64,000 bases of DNA from Cyclobacteriaceae bacterium (GTDB lineage Bacteria; Bacteroidota; Bacteroidia; Cytophagales; Cyclobacteriaceae). The notes beneath the pieces were generated by a model, which worked only from the letters and a program-made list of their open reading frames with translations, ran no database searches and was not told the origin of the DNA. How positions within the stretch are numbered: the stretch's first letter is position 1; each line of letters begins with the position of its first letter. Below are positions 7,763 to 16,280 of the stretch, piece by piece. The stretch spans positions 1,371,501 through 1,435,500 of the forward strand of contig JAIBBC010000001.1 of NCBI GenBank assembly GCA_019694875.1, written 5' to 3'. Position numbers and translations under genes: made by a program.

Positions 7763-9037
7763 ATGGGTTATATAGAGCCGGCACCCCTGTTAGACAAGGA
7801 GAATCCATTTGAAGCCATGATGTCCCGTTTCCGGGTTGCTTCGCAAATCCTCGGTCTGGAAGAAGAAGTTTACAACGTATTGAAATCGCCTGCACGCCAG
7901 GTGATTGTGTCGCTTCCAATTACCATGGACGACAGCAGCATTAAAGTATTTGAAGGTTACCGCGTGGTGCATTCCACTATCCTGGGACCGTCAAAGGGTG
8001 GAATCCGGTATGATCCGCATGTTAACCTCGATGAAGTAAAAGCCCTCGCGGCATGGATGACATGGAAGTGCGCGGTAGTTGATATTCCGTATGGCGGAGC
8101 AAAGGGTGGTATCACCTGTAACCCGCGCGAAATGTCAGCCGGTGAAATTGAACGCTTGACCCGCGCGTATACCAGCGCGATGATTGACATCTTCGGACCC
8201 GATCGCGATATTCCGGCACCCGACATGGGAACCGGTCCGCGCGAAATGGCTTGGTTGATGGACGAATACTCCAAGACACAAGGTATGACTGTGAACGCGG
8301 TTGTTACCGGAAAGCCGATCGTACTCGGGGGATCACTCGGAAGGACAGAAGCAACGGGTCGTGGCGTAATGGTTTCTGCGCTCACCGCGATGGAAAAAAT
8401 GAAAATCAATCCTTACAAGGCAACGTGTGCCGTGCAGGGATTTGGTAACGTAGGCTCATGGGCAGCACGATTGCTGTCAGAACGGGGCTTGATTGTACAG
8501 GCAGTGAGTGATATCTCGGGCGCTTATTACAATGAGAAGGGTATAGACTTCGAAGCCGCTATCAAATACCGCGATGCCAATAAAGGTTCGCTCGAAGGTT
8601 TTGGTGGTGCTGAAAAAATAAAAGGTGATGAATTGTTGACTTTGCCGGTTGACGTACTGGTACCTGCAGCAACAGAAGACGTGATTACTGCAACGAATGC
8701 TCCAAACATTAAAGCTAAATTGATCGTGGAGGGAGCTAACGGCCCGACATCATCTAAAGCTGACAGCATTCTGAACGACAAAGGAATTGTGGTGGTTCCT
8801 GACATTCTTGCGAATGCTGGCGGTGTAACAGTTTCTTACTTCGAATGGGTTCAAAACCGCCTCGGTTATAAATGGGAAGCCGAGCGTGTTAACCGCAGAT
8901 CAGACCGGATTATGAAAGATGCGCTGAACAACGTTTATAAAACAGCACAGGAATACAAAGTGTCTCTTCGCATTGCTGCGTACATGGTTGCCATCGATAA
9001 GGTTGCCAAAACGTACAAGTACCGCGGAGGTTATTAA
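7763..9037 (+). CDS. Glu/Leu/Phe/Val dehydrogenase family, probably glutamate dehydrogenase
   Basis: The enzyme interconverts glutamate and 2-oxoglutarate plus ammonia using NAD(P). The 424-residue product has the ELFV dimerisation domain (about 40-170) with the substrate lysines Lys78 (GPSKGGIRY), Lys102 and the catalytic Lys114 in PYGGAKGGI. A Rossmann domain with GFGNVGSWAA follows. The FGPDRDIPAPDMGT segment is typical of hexameric glutamate dehydrogenases of the 420-residue class. It has its own promoter-like box after a terminator, so it starts a unit; psd follows 25 bp downstream. Cofactor preference cannot be read with certainty. Leucine or phenylalanine dehydrogenase is less likely because those are usually shorter. 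Confidence 0.93.
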   Translation: MGYIEPAPLLDKENPFEAMMSRFRVASQILGLEEEVYNVLKSPARQVIVSLPITMDDSSIKVFEGYRVVHSTILGPSKGGIRYDPHVNLDEVKALAAWMTWKCAVVDIPYGGAKGGITCNPREMSAGEIERLTRAYTSAMIDIFGPDRDIPAPDMGTGPREMAWLMDEYSKTQGMTVNAVVTGKPIVLGGSLGRTEATGRGVMVSALTAMEKMKINPYKATCAVQGFGNVGSWAARLLSERGLIVQAVSDISGAYYNEKGIDFEAAIKYRDANKGSLEGFGGAEKIKGDELLTLPVDVLVPAATEDVITATNAPNIKAKLIVEGANGPTSSKADSILNDKGIVVVPDILANAGGVTVSYFEWVQNRLGYKWEAERVNRRSDRIMKDALNNVYKTAQEYKVSLRIAAYMVAIDKVAKTYKYRGGY

Positions 9038-9062
9038 TTTAATTTGACTTTAGCTTATCAGG

Positions 9063-9716
9063 ATGACTATTCACAAAGAAGGAAGAACGCTGTTGTTTGT
9101 TTTACTGCTGGTTTTTGTCGGCATTATCTGGGCAAGTGACCATTATCTTTCAGAGGTTGTTCGAAATATCATCATTGGTGTTTCTGCGGTTCTCTATCTG
9201 ATCGTCCTGCAGTTTTTCCGTAATCCTGTTTTCACTGTTTCGAAGAATGCCAGGCATGTGATTGCCCCGGCTGATGGAAAGGTGGTCGTAATTGAGGAAG
9301 CGGAAGAGCCAGAATACTTCAAAGGCAAACGCAAGCAGATTTCAATTTTTATGTCGCCTTTTAACGTGCATGTGAATCGCATGCCGGTAGAAGGAGCCAT
9401 AAGCTATTATAAATATCATCCCGGCAAGTACCTCGTGGCATGGCATCCCAAGTCCAGCACGGAAAACGAGCGTACAACGGTTGTGGCTAAAATGAACAAT
9501 GGAACCGAAGTGCTGTTTCGTCAGATTGCCGGTGCGCTTGCACGAAGAATCAAATGTTATGTTCAACAAGGCCAGAAGCTTGAGCAGGGCCAGGAGTTTG
9601 GTTTTATCAAGTTCGGTTCACGTGTTGATATTTTTTTGCCACTTGATGCTACCGTTAAGGTAAACATCGATGACGTTACAAAAGGAGGAAGAACGGTGAT
9701 TGCGGAACTTGCGTAG
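9063..9716 (+). CDS. psd: phosphatidylserine decarboxylase family protein, short form
   Basis: This enzyme decarboxylates phosphatidylserine to phosphatidylethanolamine, the main membrane lipid. The 217-residue protein belongs to the short (archaetidylserine-decarboxylase-like) group. It has a hydrophobic N-terminal region (about 8-52, probably two membrane segments), the FFRNP motif and APADGKVVVIEE, and the self-cleavage site KFGSRVDIFLP, in which Ser186 would become the pyruvoyl group. It follows glutamate dehydrogenase by 25 bp. A phosphatidylserine synthase gene is not in the window, but cdsA, which makes the CDP-diacylglycerol precursor, lies at 31 kb. Confidence 0.93.
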   Translation: MTIHKEGRTLLFVLLLVFVGIIWASDHYLSEVVRNIIIGVSAVLYLIVLQFFRNPVFTVSKNARHVIAPADGKVVVIEEAEEPEYFKGKRKQISIFMSPFNVHVNRMPVEGAISYYKYHPGKYLVAWHPKSSTENERTTVVAKMNNGTEVLFRQIAGALARRIKCYVQQGQKLEQGQEFGFIKFGSRVDIFLPLDATVKVNIDDVTKGGRTVIAELA

Positions 9717-9827
9717 TCGGAGTTAAACTTCGATTTCTGCCTTAATTGTCACATTATCAAATAAATACACCGCTAACGGTCGTTTTAACGGCTGTATATC
9801 GGTACCTTTCAGGAAATTCCCCCACGG

Positions 9828-10952
9828 ATGAATAGATCCAAATCATTACGTTTCGCAAAAGATCGCCAGGACTTTTTTGTCACGCTGAACAAGCGGGTGA
9901 ATGACTATTTCAAATCCAACAATATCAGCCGCCACGCGAATATTGAAATGATCGCCAAAACGGTCTTCATGTTTGCGCTTTACTTTGTTCCGTTTGTGCT
10001 CATGCTGACCGGAGTGGTATCGGGAACATGGCCCATGATCGCGATGTGCGTGTTGATGGGTGCAGGAACTGCCGGTATCGGACTTTCCATTATGCACGAT
10101 GCCAATCATGGTGCATATTCCGGTAAACCGTGGGTTAATAACCTGATCGGTTATTCATTAAACGTTGTCGGAGGAAATGCATTCAACTGGAAAATCCAGC
10201 ACAATGTATTACATCACACCTATACGAATGTGTACGATGCCGATGAAGATATCAGTCCCCGGGGAGTTTTGCGGATGTCGCCCTATTCAGAATGGAAGAC
10301 TATGCATCGCTTTCAGCACGTGTACGCGTGGTTCATCTACGGCCTGATGACATTTGTGTGGGTATTGTTTAAAGACGTAATCCGCCTGATAAGCTATCAT
10401 AAAGATGGTCTGATCAAAAAACAAAATGCGAACGTAACGCAGGAGATCGTAATTCTTGTCGTGACAAAACTTATCTACCTGGGCTATATTTTTACCTTAC
10501 CCATGGTAATTCTGGATCTATCCTTTTGGACAGTGTTCGCGGGCTTTTGCATTATGCATTACGTGGCTGGTTTCATTCTTGCGGTAATTTTTCAACCTGC
10601 ACACGTTATTGAAGGCACAGAATATTTTGAGCCGGATAGGGAAGGTAATCTTGAAAACAACTGGGCGATCCATCAGCTTCACACCACAACCAACTTTGCC
10701 AACAAGAGCAAATTGTTTTCGTGGTATGTTGGCGGGCTCAACTTTCAGGTGGAACATCACTTGTTCCCGAACATCTGCCATGTACACTACCGGAAAATTG
10801 CACCAATCGTAGAGTCAACAGCAAAAGAATTTGGTGTGCCCTATAAGTCAGCTGAAACATTCCTGGATGCGCTTGTAGGTCATGGGCGACTGCTCCGCGA
10901 ACTCGGCAAGAAACCTGCTGAGGGAACAGTTGCGGTGGCCAACGCTGCTTAA
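9828..10952 (+). CDS. membrane fatty-acid desaturase (acyl-lipid/linoleoyl-CoA desaturase type)
   Basis: A 374-residue di-iron membrane desaturase that introduces a double bond into acyl chains, probably tuning membrane fluidity. The three histidine boxes are complete: HDANH (90-94), HNVLHH (125-130) and QVEHH (307-311). The Q in the third box places it with the front-end/Delta-6-like group, although bacterial members may have other regiospecificity. Membrane segments lie at about 45-65, 68-90, 165-185, 205-230 and 235-258. The gene has a 111-bp upstream region of its own. Its stop codon overlaps that of the convergent aminotransferase in the tetramer TTAA. Confidence 0.93.
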   Translation: MNRSKSLRFAKDRQDFFVTLNKRVNDYFKSNNISRHANIEMIAKTVFMFALYFVPFVLMLTGVVSGTWPMIAMCVLMGAGTAGIGLSIMHDANHGAYSGKPWVNNLIGYSLNVVGGNAFNWKIQHNVLHHTYTNVYDADEDISPRGVLRMSPYSEWKTMHRFQHVYAWFIYGLMTFVWVLFKDVIRLISYHKDGLIKKQNANVTQEIVILVVTKLIYLGYIFTLPMVILDLSFWTVFAGFCIMHYVAGFILAVIFQPAHVIEGTEYFEPDREGNLENNWAIHQLHTTTNFANKSKLFSWYVGGLNFQVEHHLFPNICHVHYRKIAPIVESTAKEFGVPYKSAETFLDALVGHGRLLRELGKKPAEGTVAVANAA

Positions 10953-12100
10953 GACACTACCGTATCAAACATTTTGGTGAACGCTTTCATCTCGTCAAGC
11001 GTGCCAATGCTTACGCGGCACCATTCCTTTCCGAGGTAATCCCAGACACGAATTTCGAAACCTTTTGCTTTGGTTTCGTCAAGAATTGTCTTTCCATCTT
11101 TCGGGGCAGGAAAGAACACCACGTTAGCCTGAGATTTTCCATATTGCCATTTTTTGGAATCGAGGTATTTGAACAGATGCTCACGGGCCTCCGCGTTTTT
11201 CTTTCGGGTGTACGCCATAAATTCCTCGTCACCTAAACTTGCCTGCGCAGCTGCGATGCCGGCCTGGTTGTAAGAACCCCAAATCTGTTTAGCACTCATT
11301 TTCTTAATCAGATCAGGATGCGCTACTACGTAACCCACACGCAAACCCGCAAGACCATACACTTTTGAAAACGTTCTCGAAACGATCACGTTTTTATTTC
11401 CCTGCTTAACCAGTTCACTCATCGATTGCTGCTCAGAAGGGTCAAGGAATTCGAGATAAGCTTCATCGGAATAAACCACGGTTTTCTTCGACATCTCTTC
11501 ACAGAAAGCCTTGTACTTCGCCTTTTCGACAACGGTACCTGTGGGGTTGTTGGGATTAACGAGGAACATAATTTTTGTATCCGGCTTTACGGCCGAAGCC
11601 AAGCCCTCCAGGTCGTGCACCAGATATTCGTCCAGATTTACAGTATCCCAACGGGCATTAAACTTTGCCGCATAGTCCATCAAAAGTCTGAACACCGGAA
11701 ATGCAGAAAGAACCGCGCCACCTTCAAGCCCAACCGACATCCCGGCCAGGCAAAGCAACTCAGACGAACCGGCACCCATTAAAATATAGTCGGGGCTCAC
11801 GCCTTCTTTCTTCGCCAGTATTTCTTTGAATTGTGCTGCGGAAGTGTGCGTGTAGCGGTTTCCTTCGCTCAAAATGTTTTTTACTGCTTCGCGCGCTTTC
11901 GCAGACGGTCCGTAGGGATTTTCATTCGACCCGAGTCGGATCAGCGTATCAGGCTTAAAGGACGACAGGTTGTGCAACCGTTCTGCTTCGCTCACCGGTG
12001 CGGCCATCAGACTGTCGAGTAGGGCAGGCGTAAACGCCAGCCCAGTGCCTAATGCAAACGAAGATTTAAACCAGTTTCTGCGGGATAGCGTTTTTTCCAT
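10949..12100 (-). CDS. Tat-exported PLP-dependent aminotransferase (histidinol-phosphate aminotransferase-like)
   Basis: A fold-type I aminotransferase of the HisC-like class with an export signal. Starting at the ATG at 12100 (MEKTLSRRNW), it has a twin-arginine motif (Arg7-Arg8 in SRRNWFKSS) and a hydrophobic stretch to about residue 34. The catalytic domain shows LGSNENPYGP, NPNNPTG, YSDEAY with the cofactor-binding Asp, and SRTFSKVYGLAG with the PLP lysine Lys246. An in-frame Met at 12154 would overlap the upstream gene and hide the Tat signal, so the shorter start is preferred. Fully folded, cofactor-loaded export is the usual reason for Tat use. The donor and acceptor are unknown; histidine synthesis is unlikely for an exported enzyme. 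It follows the lipocalin-like repeat gene by 4 bp. Confidence 0.9.
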   Translation of the reverse strand: MEKTLSRRNWFKSSFALGTGLAFTPALLDSLMAAPVSEAERLHNLSSFKPDTLIRLGSNENPYGPSAKAREAVKNILSEGNRYTHTSAAQFKEILAKKEGVSPDYILMGAGSSELLCLAGMSVGLEGGAVLSAFPVFRLLMDYAAKFNARWDTVNLDEYLVHDLEGLASAVKPDTKIMFLVNPNNPTGTVVEKAKYKAFCEEMSKKTVVYSDEAYLEFLDPSEQQSMSELVKQGNKNVIVSRTFSKVYGLAGLRVGYVVAHPDLIKKMSAKQIWGSYNQAGIAAAQASLGDEEFMAYTRKKNAEAREHLFKYLDSKKWQYGKSQANVVFFPAPKDGKTILDETKAKGFEIRVWDYLGKEWCRVSIGTLDEMKAFTKMFDTVVS

Positions 12101-12104
12101 GCGG

Positions 12105-13127
12105 TTATCTCCAGGGAGCTTTTTGATATTGTGTAACATAGGTTTGTCCGTCAAGCACGATCATCGGATCGTTGTTCTTCGGGTGATTTCTTTTTTCGAG
12201 CAAATAAGATCCGGAGCCATTACCCATCGAAGAGTTATAATAAATCCGTGATCCATCGTACGACCAGGTGCCACGATCGCTGCCCTGTGAATTGGTTCCG
12301 CCTGCGTACGCATTGGTGTTCACACTTCGGGAAGACTCGCTGTAGTATTCATAGGTGCCGTCGGCCTTGAGCGTAATGCACTGTTCGCTGCTGCTTCCGC
12401 CATTGTTGTAGCTGTTTACATTCACATAGCACCACTTTCCAACCAGTTCCTGAGCGGTGTTGCCATTTCCCGCCGCGGGTTGCGAATAAGCAGGAGCACT
12501 GTTGTTCATACCCGCGGTTGCGGAAGGGTCAGGAATTGCTCCGTTTTTCGCATAATAAAATGTTTGACCGTTAATGGTGAGCGCAAGTTGGTTGCCATTC
12601 ACCGCATATTGCATTGAACTACTGCCTTGTGCGGTTTGAATGCTGATGGTGTTACCGGAAGTTTGGTAGGGAAATACCTGGCCCTGATAAACGCACTGGT
12701 TAGCCTTTGTGAATTCAACGGTTTCATTGTTACCAAGCCAAACGCCCACAAGCGTGTTGGTTGAAGACGTTGACTTGGCTACCGGTGTCGCTTGAGGTTG
12801 CTCACTACCAGAAGTGCCGCGGGTAAAAACTACTTTGCCGTCAATATCTCCACCTGAAACAGTTAATGAATTGCCGGCCAGTGTATACGTATAGTTGGTT
12901 GTTGTTCCACCGGATGTAATCGAGAGTTTGTTTCCTTGTGCAGTGAAAGAAATATCGCTGCCGTCAAATTCTCCGTGACCATCGGCATTCAGAATCAACG
13001 TCATTTGCTGACCGTTGCTGGAATTTTGCCAGACACCGAAAATTTTATTTTGCTGCGTCTTCGCGCCAATCTGTGCAAAAGCCAGCGCTGGAATCATGGC
13101 AAGCAGTAGGAAGGCAAATTTTTTCAT
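12105..13127 (-). CDS. secreted protein with three lipocalin-like (DUF5640-type) repeats
   Basis: A 340-residue protein with a signal peptide (residues 1-18, ending AFA). Three similar units follow: FGVWQNSS...NADGHGEFDG (about 29-105), LVGVWLGN...TKANQCVYQG (about 125-195) and LVGKWCYV...LKADGTYEYY (about 228-330). Each opens with a GxW motif and continues with a short beta meander, as in Lipocalin_5/DUF5640-like domains. Ser/Gly/Asn-rich linkers join them. Ligands are unknown. It is immediately upstream of the Tat-exported aminotransferase, so both act outside the cytoplasm and are probably coexpressed. A -7-like TATCTTGG lies about 22 bp upstream of its start. Confidence 0.7.
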   Translation of the reverse strand: MKKFAFLLLAMIPALAFAQIGAKTQQNKIFGVWQNSSNGQQMTLILNADGHGEFDGSDISFTAQGNKLSITSGGTTTNYTYTLAGNSLTVSGGDIDGKVVFTRGTSGSEQPQATPVAKSTSSTNTLVGVWLGNNETVEFTKANQCVYQGQVFPYQTSGNTISIQTAQGSSSMQYAVNGNQLALTINGQTFYYAKNGAIPDPSATAGMNNSAPAYSQPAAGNGNTAQELVGKWCYVNVNSYNNGGSSSEQCITLKADGTYEYYSESSRSVNTNAYAGGTNSQGSDRGTWSYDGSRIYYNSSMGNGSGSYLLEKRNHPKNNDPMIVLDGQTYVTQYQKAPWR

Positions 13128-13175
13128 GGCAGTGGGTTGACACTGACCAAGATACGGATTTTTTGAGGCTAAAAA

Positions 13176-13658
13176 TCAGAGAAATTTTTCAACGGTGCGC
13201 ATCAGCTTTTGAAGGGCCGCTTCGTCTGTGGCATCGAAATCATTCAGTTTATCGCTGTCTACATCCAGTACAAGAGCCACTTCGCCATGCTTAAAGGCCG
13301 GCAACACAATTTCTGATTTGGATGCCGAACTGCAGGCAATGTGTCCGGGAAACTGATCGACATCCGGCACGAGCATCACTTTTTTCTCCTTCCAGGATGC
13401 ACCGCAAACACCTTTCCCAAACGCAATCCGGGTACAGGCAATGGGTCCCTGAAAAGGGCCGAGTACCAGTTCGTTGTTTTTTACAATATAAAATCCAACC
13501 CAGAAAAAATTCATGGCCTGTTTTAAAGCTGCCGCGATGTTTGAAAGATTGGCAACCACGTCTGGTTCACCCGCGACAAGAGATTCAATCTGCGGAAGCA
13601 ATGCATCGTAACGTTCCTGTTTGGTTGCAGTTTCGGGGATAACAAGTTCTTCGGCCAC
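13176..13658 (-). CDS. msrC: GAF-domain free methionine-(R)-sulfoxide reductase (fRMsr)
   Basis: A 160-residue single GAF domain that reduces free methionine-R-sulfoxide, a repair step under oxidative stress. The three cysteines that define the enzyme group are present: Cys75 in IACTRIAF, Cys85 in GKGVCGAS and Cys109 in GHIACSSASKSEIVLP. Together with the FFWVGFYIV and DVDS segments this separates it from signalling GAF domains. It is the second gene of a minus-strand pair, 7 bp after ribD. The symbol follows E. coli usage. Confidence 0.9.
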   Translation of the reverse strand: MAEELVIPETATKQERYDALLPQIESLVAGEPDVVANLSNIAAALKQAMNFFWVGFYIVKNNELVLGPFQGPIACTRIAFGKGVCGASWKEKKVMLVPDVDQFPGHIACSSASKSEIVLPAFKHGEVALVLDVDSDKLNDFDATDEAALQKLMRTVEKFL

Positions 13659-13665
13659 GGTTGAA

Positions 13666-14709
13666 TTATTGAGGTTGATGATTGGTATAAACTGACAGCG
13701 TATCGCTAAATACGGATTCCTGCGAAATTAAGTTCCCGGAAATTTTTGGTGCGGCAATTCCCAAATCAAATTTGTTTTGAGCTGTAAATATCCTCGCTTC
13801 ATCCCACAATCCTTTATTCATAAACTGTTGAAGCGTGACAGACCCGCCCTCTATCATCACCGACTGAATATTTTTTTTGAACAGATCACTCACAAGCTCT
13901 TCGATAAATGATTGTTTATTGAGTTTTACGAACTCAAGATTTTCCCGTGTTTCGTTTTGTGTTGTGGTGTAGCAAATTGTTTTTTGTTGTCCATCGAATA
14001 ACATAAGCGTGTGCGGCAATTTTCCATACCGGTCGATTACAACCCGAACCGGATTTCTGCCCGACCAATCGCGAACGGTTAATGCAGGATTATCGTAAAG
14101 GGCAGTTCCGGAGCCGACAAGCACTGCGTCTTCTTCGCTGCGCCATTTGTGAACAAGCTTGCGCGAATGCCCGTTACTGATCCATTTTGAATCGAAATTT
14201 TCACGCGCAATAAATCCGTCAACAGTCTGTGCCCATTTTAAAATGATGTAGGGTCGTTTCTTTTCCATGAAGGTGAAGAAACGTCTGTTTAGTTCGCGGC
14301 CAGGTTTTTCGAGTACACCGGTGACGACTTCAATGCCGGCATCTTTTAATTTTTGAATACCCTTTCCGCTGACTAACGGATTGGGATCGGTATTGGCAAT
14401 GACAACTTTTTTAACCTGATGACTTACCAGCATATCGGCACAGGGCGGAGTTTTGCCAAAGTGCGAGCAGGGTTCGAGGTTAACGTATACCGTACTTTCT
14501 TTTAAAAGCGCTTTGTCGTTCACAGAAGCAACAGCATTTACTTCCGCATGCGCGGAACCGTAAACTTCATGTCGCCCTTCACCGATAATCCTGTTTTCAT
14601 GAACGATTACGCACCCCACCAACGGGTTCGGACTGACCGATCCCAGGCTGAGCTGCGCGAGATCAATCGCCCGCTGCATAAAAAGCTCGTCCGGGGAGAG
14701 GGAATTCAT
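13666..14709 (-). CDS. ribD: bifunctional riboflavin biosynthesis protein RibD (deaminase/reductase)
   Basis: RibD carries out steps 2 and 3 of riboflavin synthesis. Its N-terminal domain (about 1-145) deaminates diaminohydroxyphosphoribosylaminopyrimidine and its C-terminal domain (about 150-340) reduces the ribosyl group with NADPH. The zinc site is intact: His54 and Glu56 in HAEVNAV, Cys81 in EPCSHFGKTPPC and Cys90. The 347-residue length is normal. The gene diverges from prmC with only 39 bp between start codons, and no FMN riboswitch fits in that space. Other rib genes are not in the window. Confidence 0.96.
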   Translation of the reverse strand: MNSLSPDELFMQRAIDLAQLSLGSVSPNPLVGCVIVHENRIIGEGRHEVYGSAHAEVNAVASVNDKALLKESTVYVNLEPCSHFGKTPPCADMLVSHQVKKVVIANTDPNPLVSGKGIQKLKDAGIEVVTGVLEKPGRELNRRFFTFMEKKRPYIILKWAQTVDGFIARENFDSKWISNGHSRKLVHKWRSEEDAVLVGSGTALYDNPALTVRDWSGRNPVRVVIDRYGKLPHTLMLFDGQQKTICYTTTQNETRENLEFVKLNKQSFIEELVSDLFKKNIQSVMIEGGSVTLQQFMNKGLWDEARIFTAQNKFDLGIAAPKISGNLISQESVFSDTLSVYTNHQPQ

Positions 14710-14748
14710 GTGTGAAACAATTGGTATACTTGCAAAGATTGTCAGGCC

Positions 14749-15594
14749 ATGATCAATTCCAAAGACTTATTCCGGGATTTGCGAAAGCGGATCACACTCT
14801 TGCAGGATGCATCGGAAACCGAGAGCATTCTGTACCGTGTGCTGGAAGAAGTTCCTGGGATTACACGCTCTGACATTATCGGTCAAAAGGCTGTATCGCT
14901 GACAGCGAAGGAAACTTCTGCCCTGGATTCCATTATTAACCGGATCAATCAAAATGAACCGGTTCAATACATTTTAGGTAAGGTGGATTTTTTAGGACGT
15001 GAGTTCGCTGTGAATCCGTCTGTATTAATACCACGCCCTGAAACTGAATTGCTGATTGAGGCGGTGTTTAAACATGTAACTCCTGCTCCCGGGAAAATTT
15101 TAGATATCGGTACGGGAAGCGGCTGCATTGCCATCACACTTTCGTGTGAGCTTCCGCAAAAACAGGTCTATGCGTTCGACATCAGTGAAGCTGCACTGAA
15201 AACAGCCAAAGGCAATGCTGATAAACTTAATGCCCAAGTCACCTTTCAACAGGCGGATATTCTCAACGAGGAAATAACACTCAATGACTTTGAATTTATT
15301 GTGAGCAATCCGCCTTACGTGGCGGTATCGGAAAAGGATACAATGAATGCAAATGTATTGAATTACGAACCACATCTCGCGTTATTCGTGCCTGACAATG
15401 ATCCGTTAATTTTTTATAAGGTTATTGCAGAAAAGGGTGTGCGTGCGTTAAGATCAGGCGGAAGAATTATTATTGAGATCAACGAGCGATTCGGAAAAGA
15501 GGTGAAAGAAGTTTTTACGAACGCGGGACTGAACGATGTCCGCATCTTAAAAGATTTAGAAGGTAAAGACAGAATTGTTTCTGCAGTTAAATGA
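14749..15594 (+). CDS. prmC: release factor glutamine methyltransferase PrmC
   Basis: PrmC methylates the glutamine of the GGQ motif in peptide-release factors RF1 and RF2. The 281-residue protein has the N-terminal helical domain and an SAM-binding Rossmann domain with ILDIGTGSGCIAI, the family-typical RPETE at 96-100, and the catalytic NPPY at 187-190. A -7-like box, TATACTTG, lies at 14725-14732. Its stop codon overlaps the start of the alpha/beta hydrolase gene (ATGA), so the two are translationally coupled. Confidence 0.95.
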   Translation: MINSKDLFRDLRKRITLLQDASETESILYRVLEEVPGITRSDIIGQKAVSLTAKETSALDSIINRINQNEPVQYILGKVDFLGREFAVNPSVLIPRPETELLIEAVFKHVTPAPGKILDIGTGSGCIAITLSCELPQKQVYAFDISEAALKTAKGNADKLNAQVTFQQADILNEEITLNDFEFIVSNPPYVAVSEKDTMNANVLNYEPHLALFVPDNDPLIFYKVIAEKGVRALRSGGRIIIEINERFGKEVKEVFTNAGLNDVRILKDLEGKDRIVSAVK

Positions 15595-16280
15595 CACATT
15601 CGGTTTTACTGATTCATGGCGCACTGGGTTCGGCTTCGCAGCTTGAACCCGTTAAGATTGCTCTTCAAAATAGCGGTCTTGCTGTTCACAGTATGGATTT
15701 ATCCGGCCATGGTGGGGCAGCATTTCAGACTCAGTTTGGGATCGAACAATTCGCATCGGATGTTCTGAAGTGGCTGGATCAGAATTCACTCCGCACCGTA
15801 AACGTGTTCGGCTACAGCATGGGCGGATACGTATCGTTGGAGTTTGCCAGCAAATATCCCAAGCGCGTTGGTTCAATTGTTACGCTCGGAACCAAGTTCG
15901 ACTGGAGTGTGGAGTCTGCCGCGCGCGAAGTGCGCAAGCTCAATCCTGAAAAAATACTGGAGAAGGTTCCCGCGTTCGCGAGGATACTCGAAAAACGCCA
16001 TGCACCCAACGACTGGAAAGAACTGATTCAAAAAACATCAGCTATGATGATTAGCCTTGGCGGGAAACCTTTATTGACACCCGAAGTTCTCGGGGCAATC
16101 GTCAATCCAACATGGATTTGTCTGGGCGATCAGGACGACATGGCCGACCGGCAGTATTCAGAAGACGTTGCTGGCTTTTTGCCGAACGGAAAGTTTTTGC
16201 TTCTGGAAAATACACCTCATCCCATCGAGAAAGTTTCGATTGGCAAACTAATCGACATCGCTGCACAAGCTTTTCACTAA
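15591..16280 (+). CDS. alpha/beta hydrolase
   Basis: A 229-residue cytoplasmic alpha/beta-fold hydrolase without signal peptide. It shows the oxyanion segment LLIHGALGSASQ, the nucleophile elbow GYSMGG with Ser76, a likely Asp in CLGDQDDM and the catalytic His in NTPHPIEKV. Substrate unknown; the family contains esterases and small-molecule hydrolases. It starts within the prmC stop codon (4-bp overlap), so it is expressed with prmC. Its own stop overlaps that of the convergent STN-domain gene. Confidence 0.88.
   Translation: MTHSVLLIHGALGSASQLEPVKIALQNSGLAVHSMDLSGHGGAAFQTQFGIEQFASDVLKWLDQNSLRTVNVFGYSMGGYVSLEFASKYPKRVGSIVTLGTKFDWSVESAAREVRKLNPEKILEKVPAFARILEKRHAPNDWKELIQKTSAMMISLGGKPLLTPEVLGAIVNPTWICLGDQDDMADRQYSEDVAGFLPNGKFLLLENTPHPIEKVSIGKLIDIAAQAFH

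Noticed and set aside
9717-9827. ACCGCTAACGGT and repeated AACGG in front of the desaturase gene as an operator
   Set aside because: Stem of only four pairs and imperfect repeats; no more than expected by chance in 110 bp.
14710-14748. FMN riboswitch upstream of ribD
   Set aside because: The intergenic space is only 39 bp, too short for the element, and no conserved RFN segments occur.
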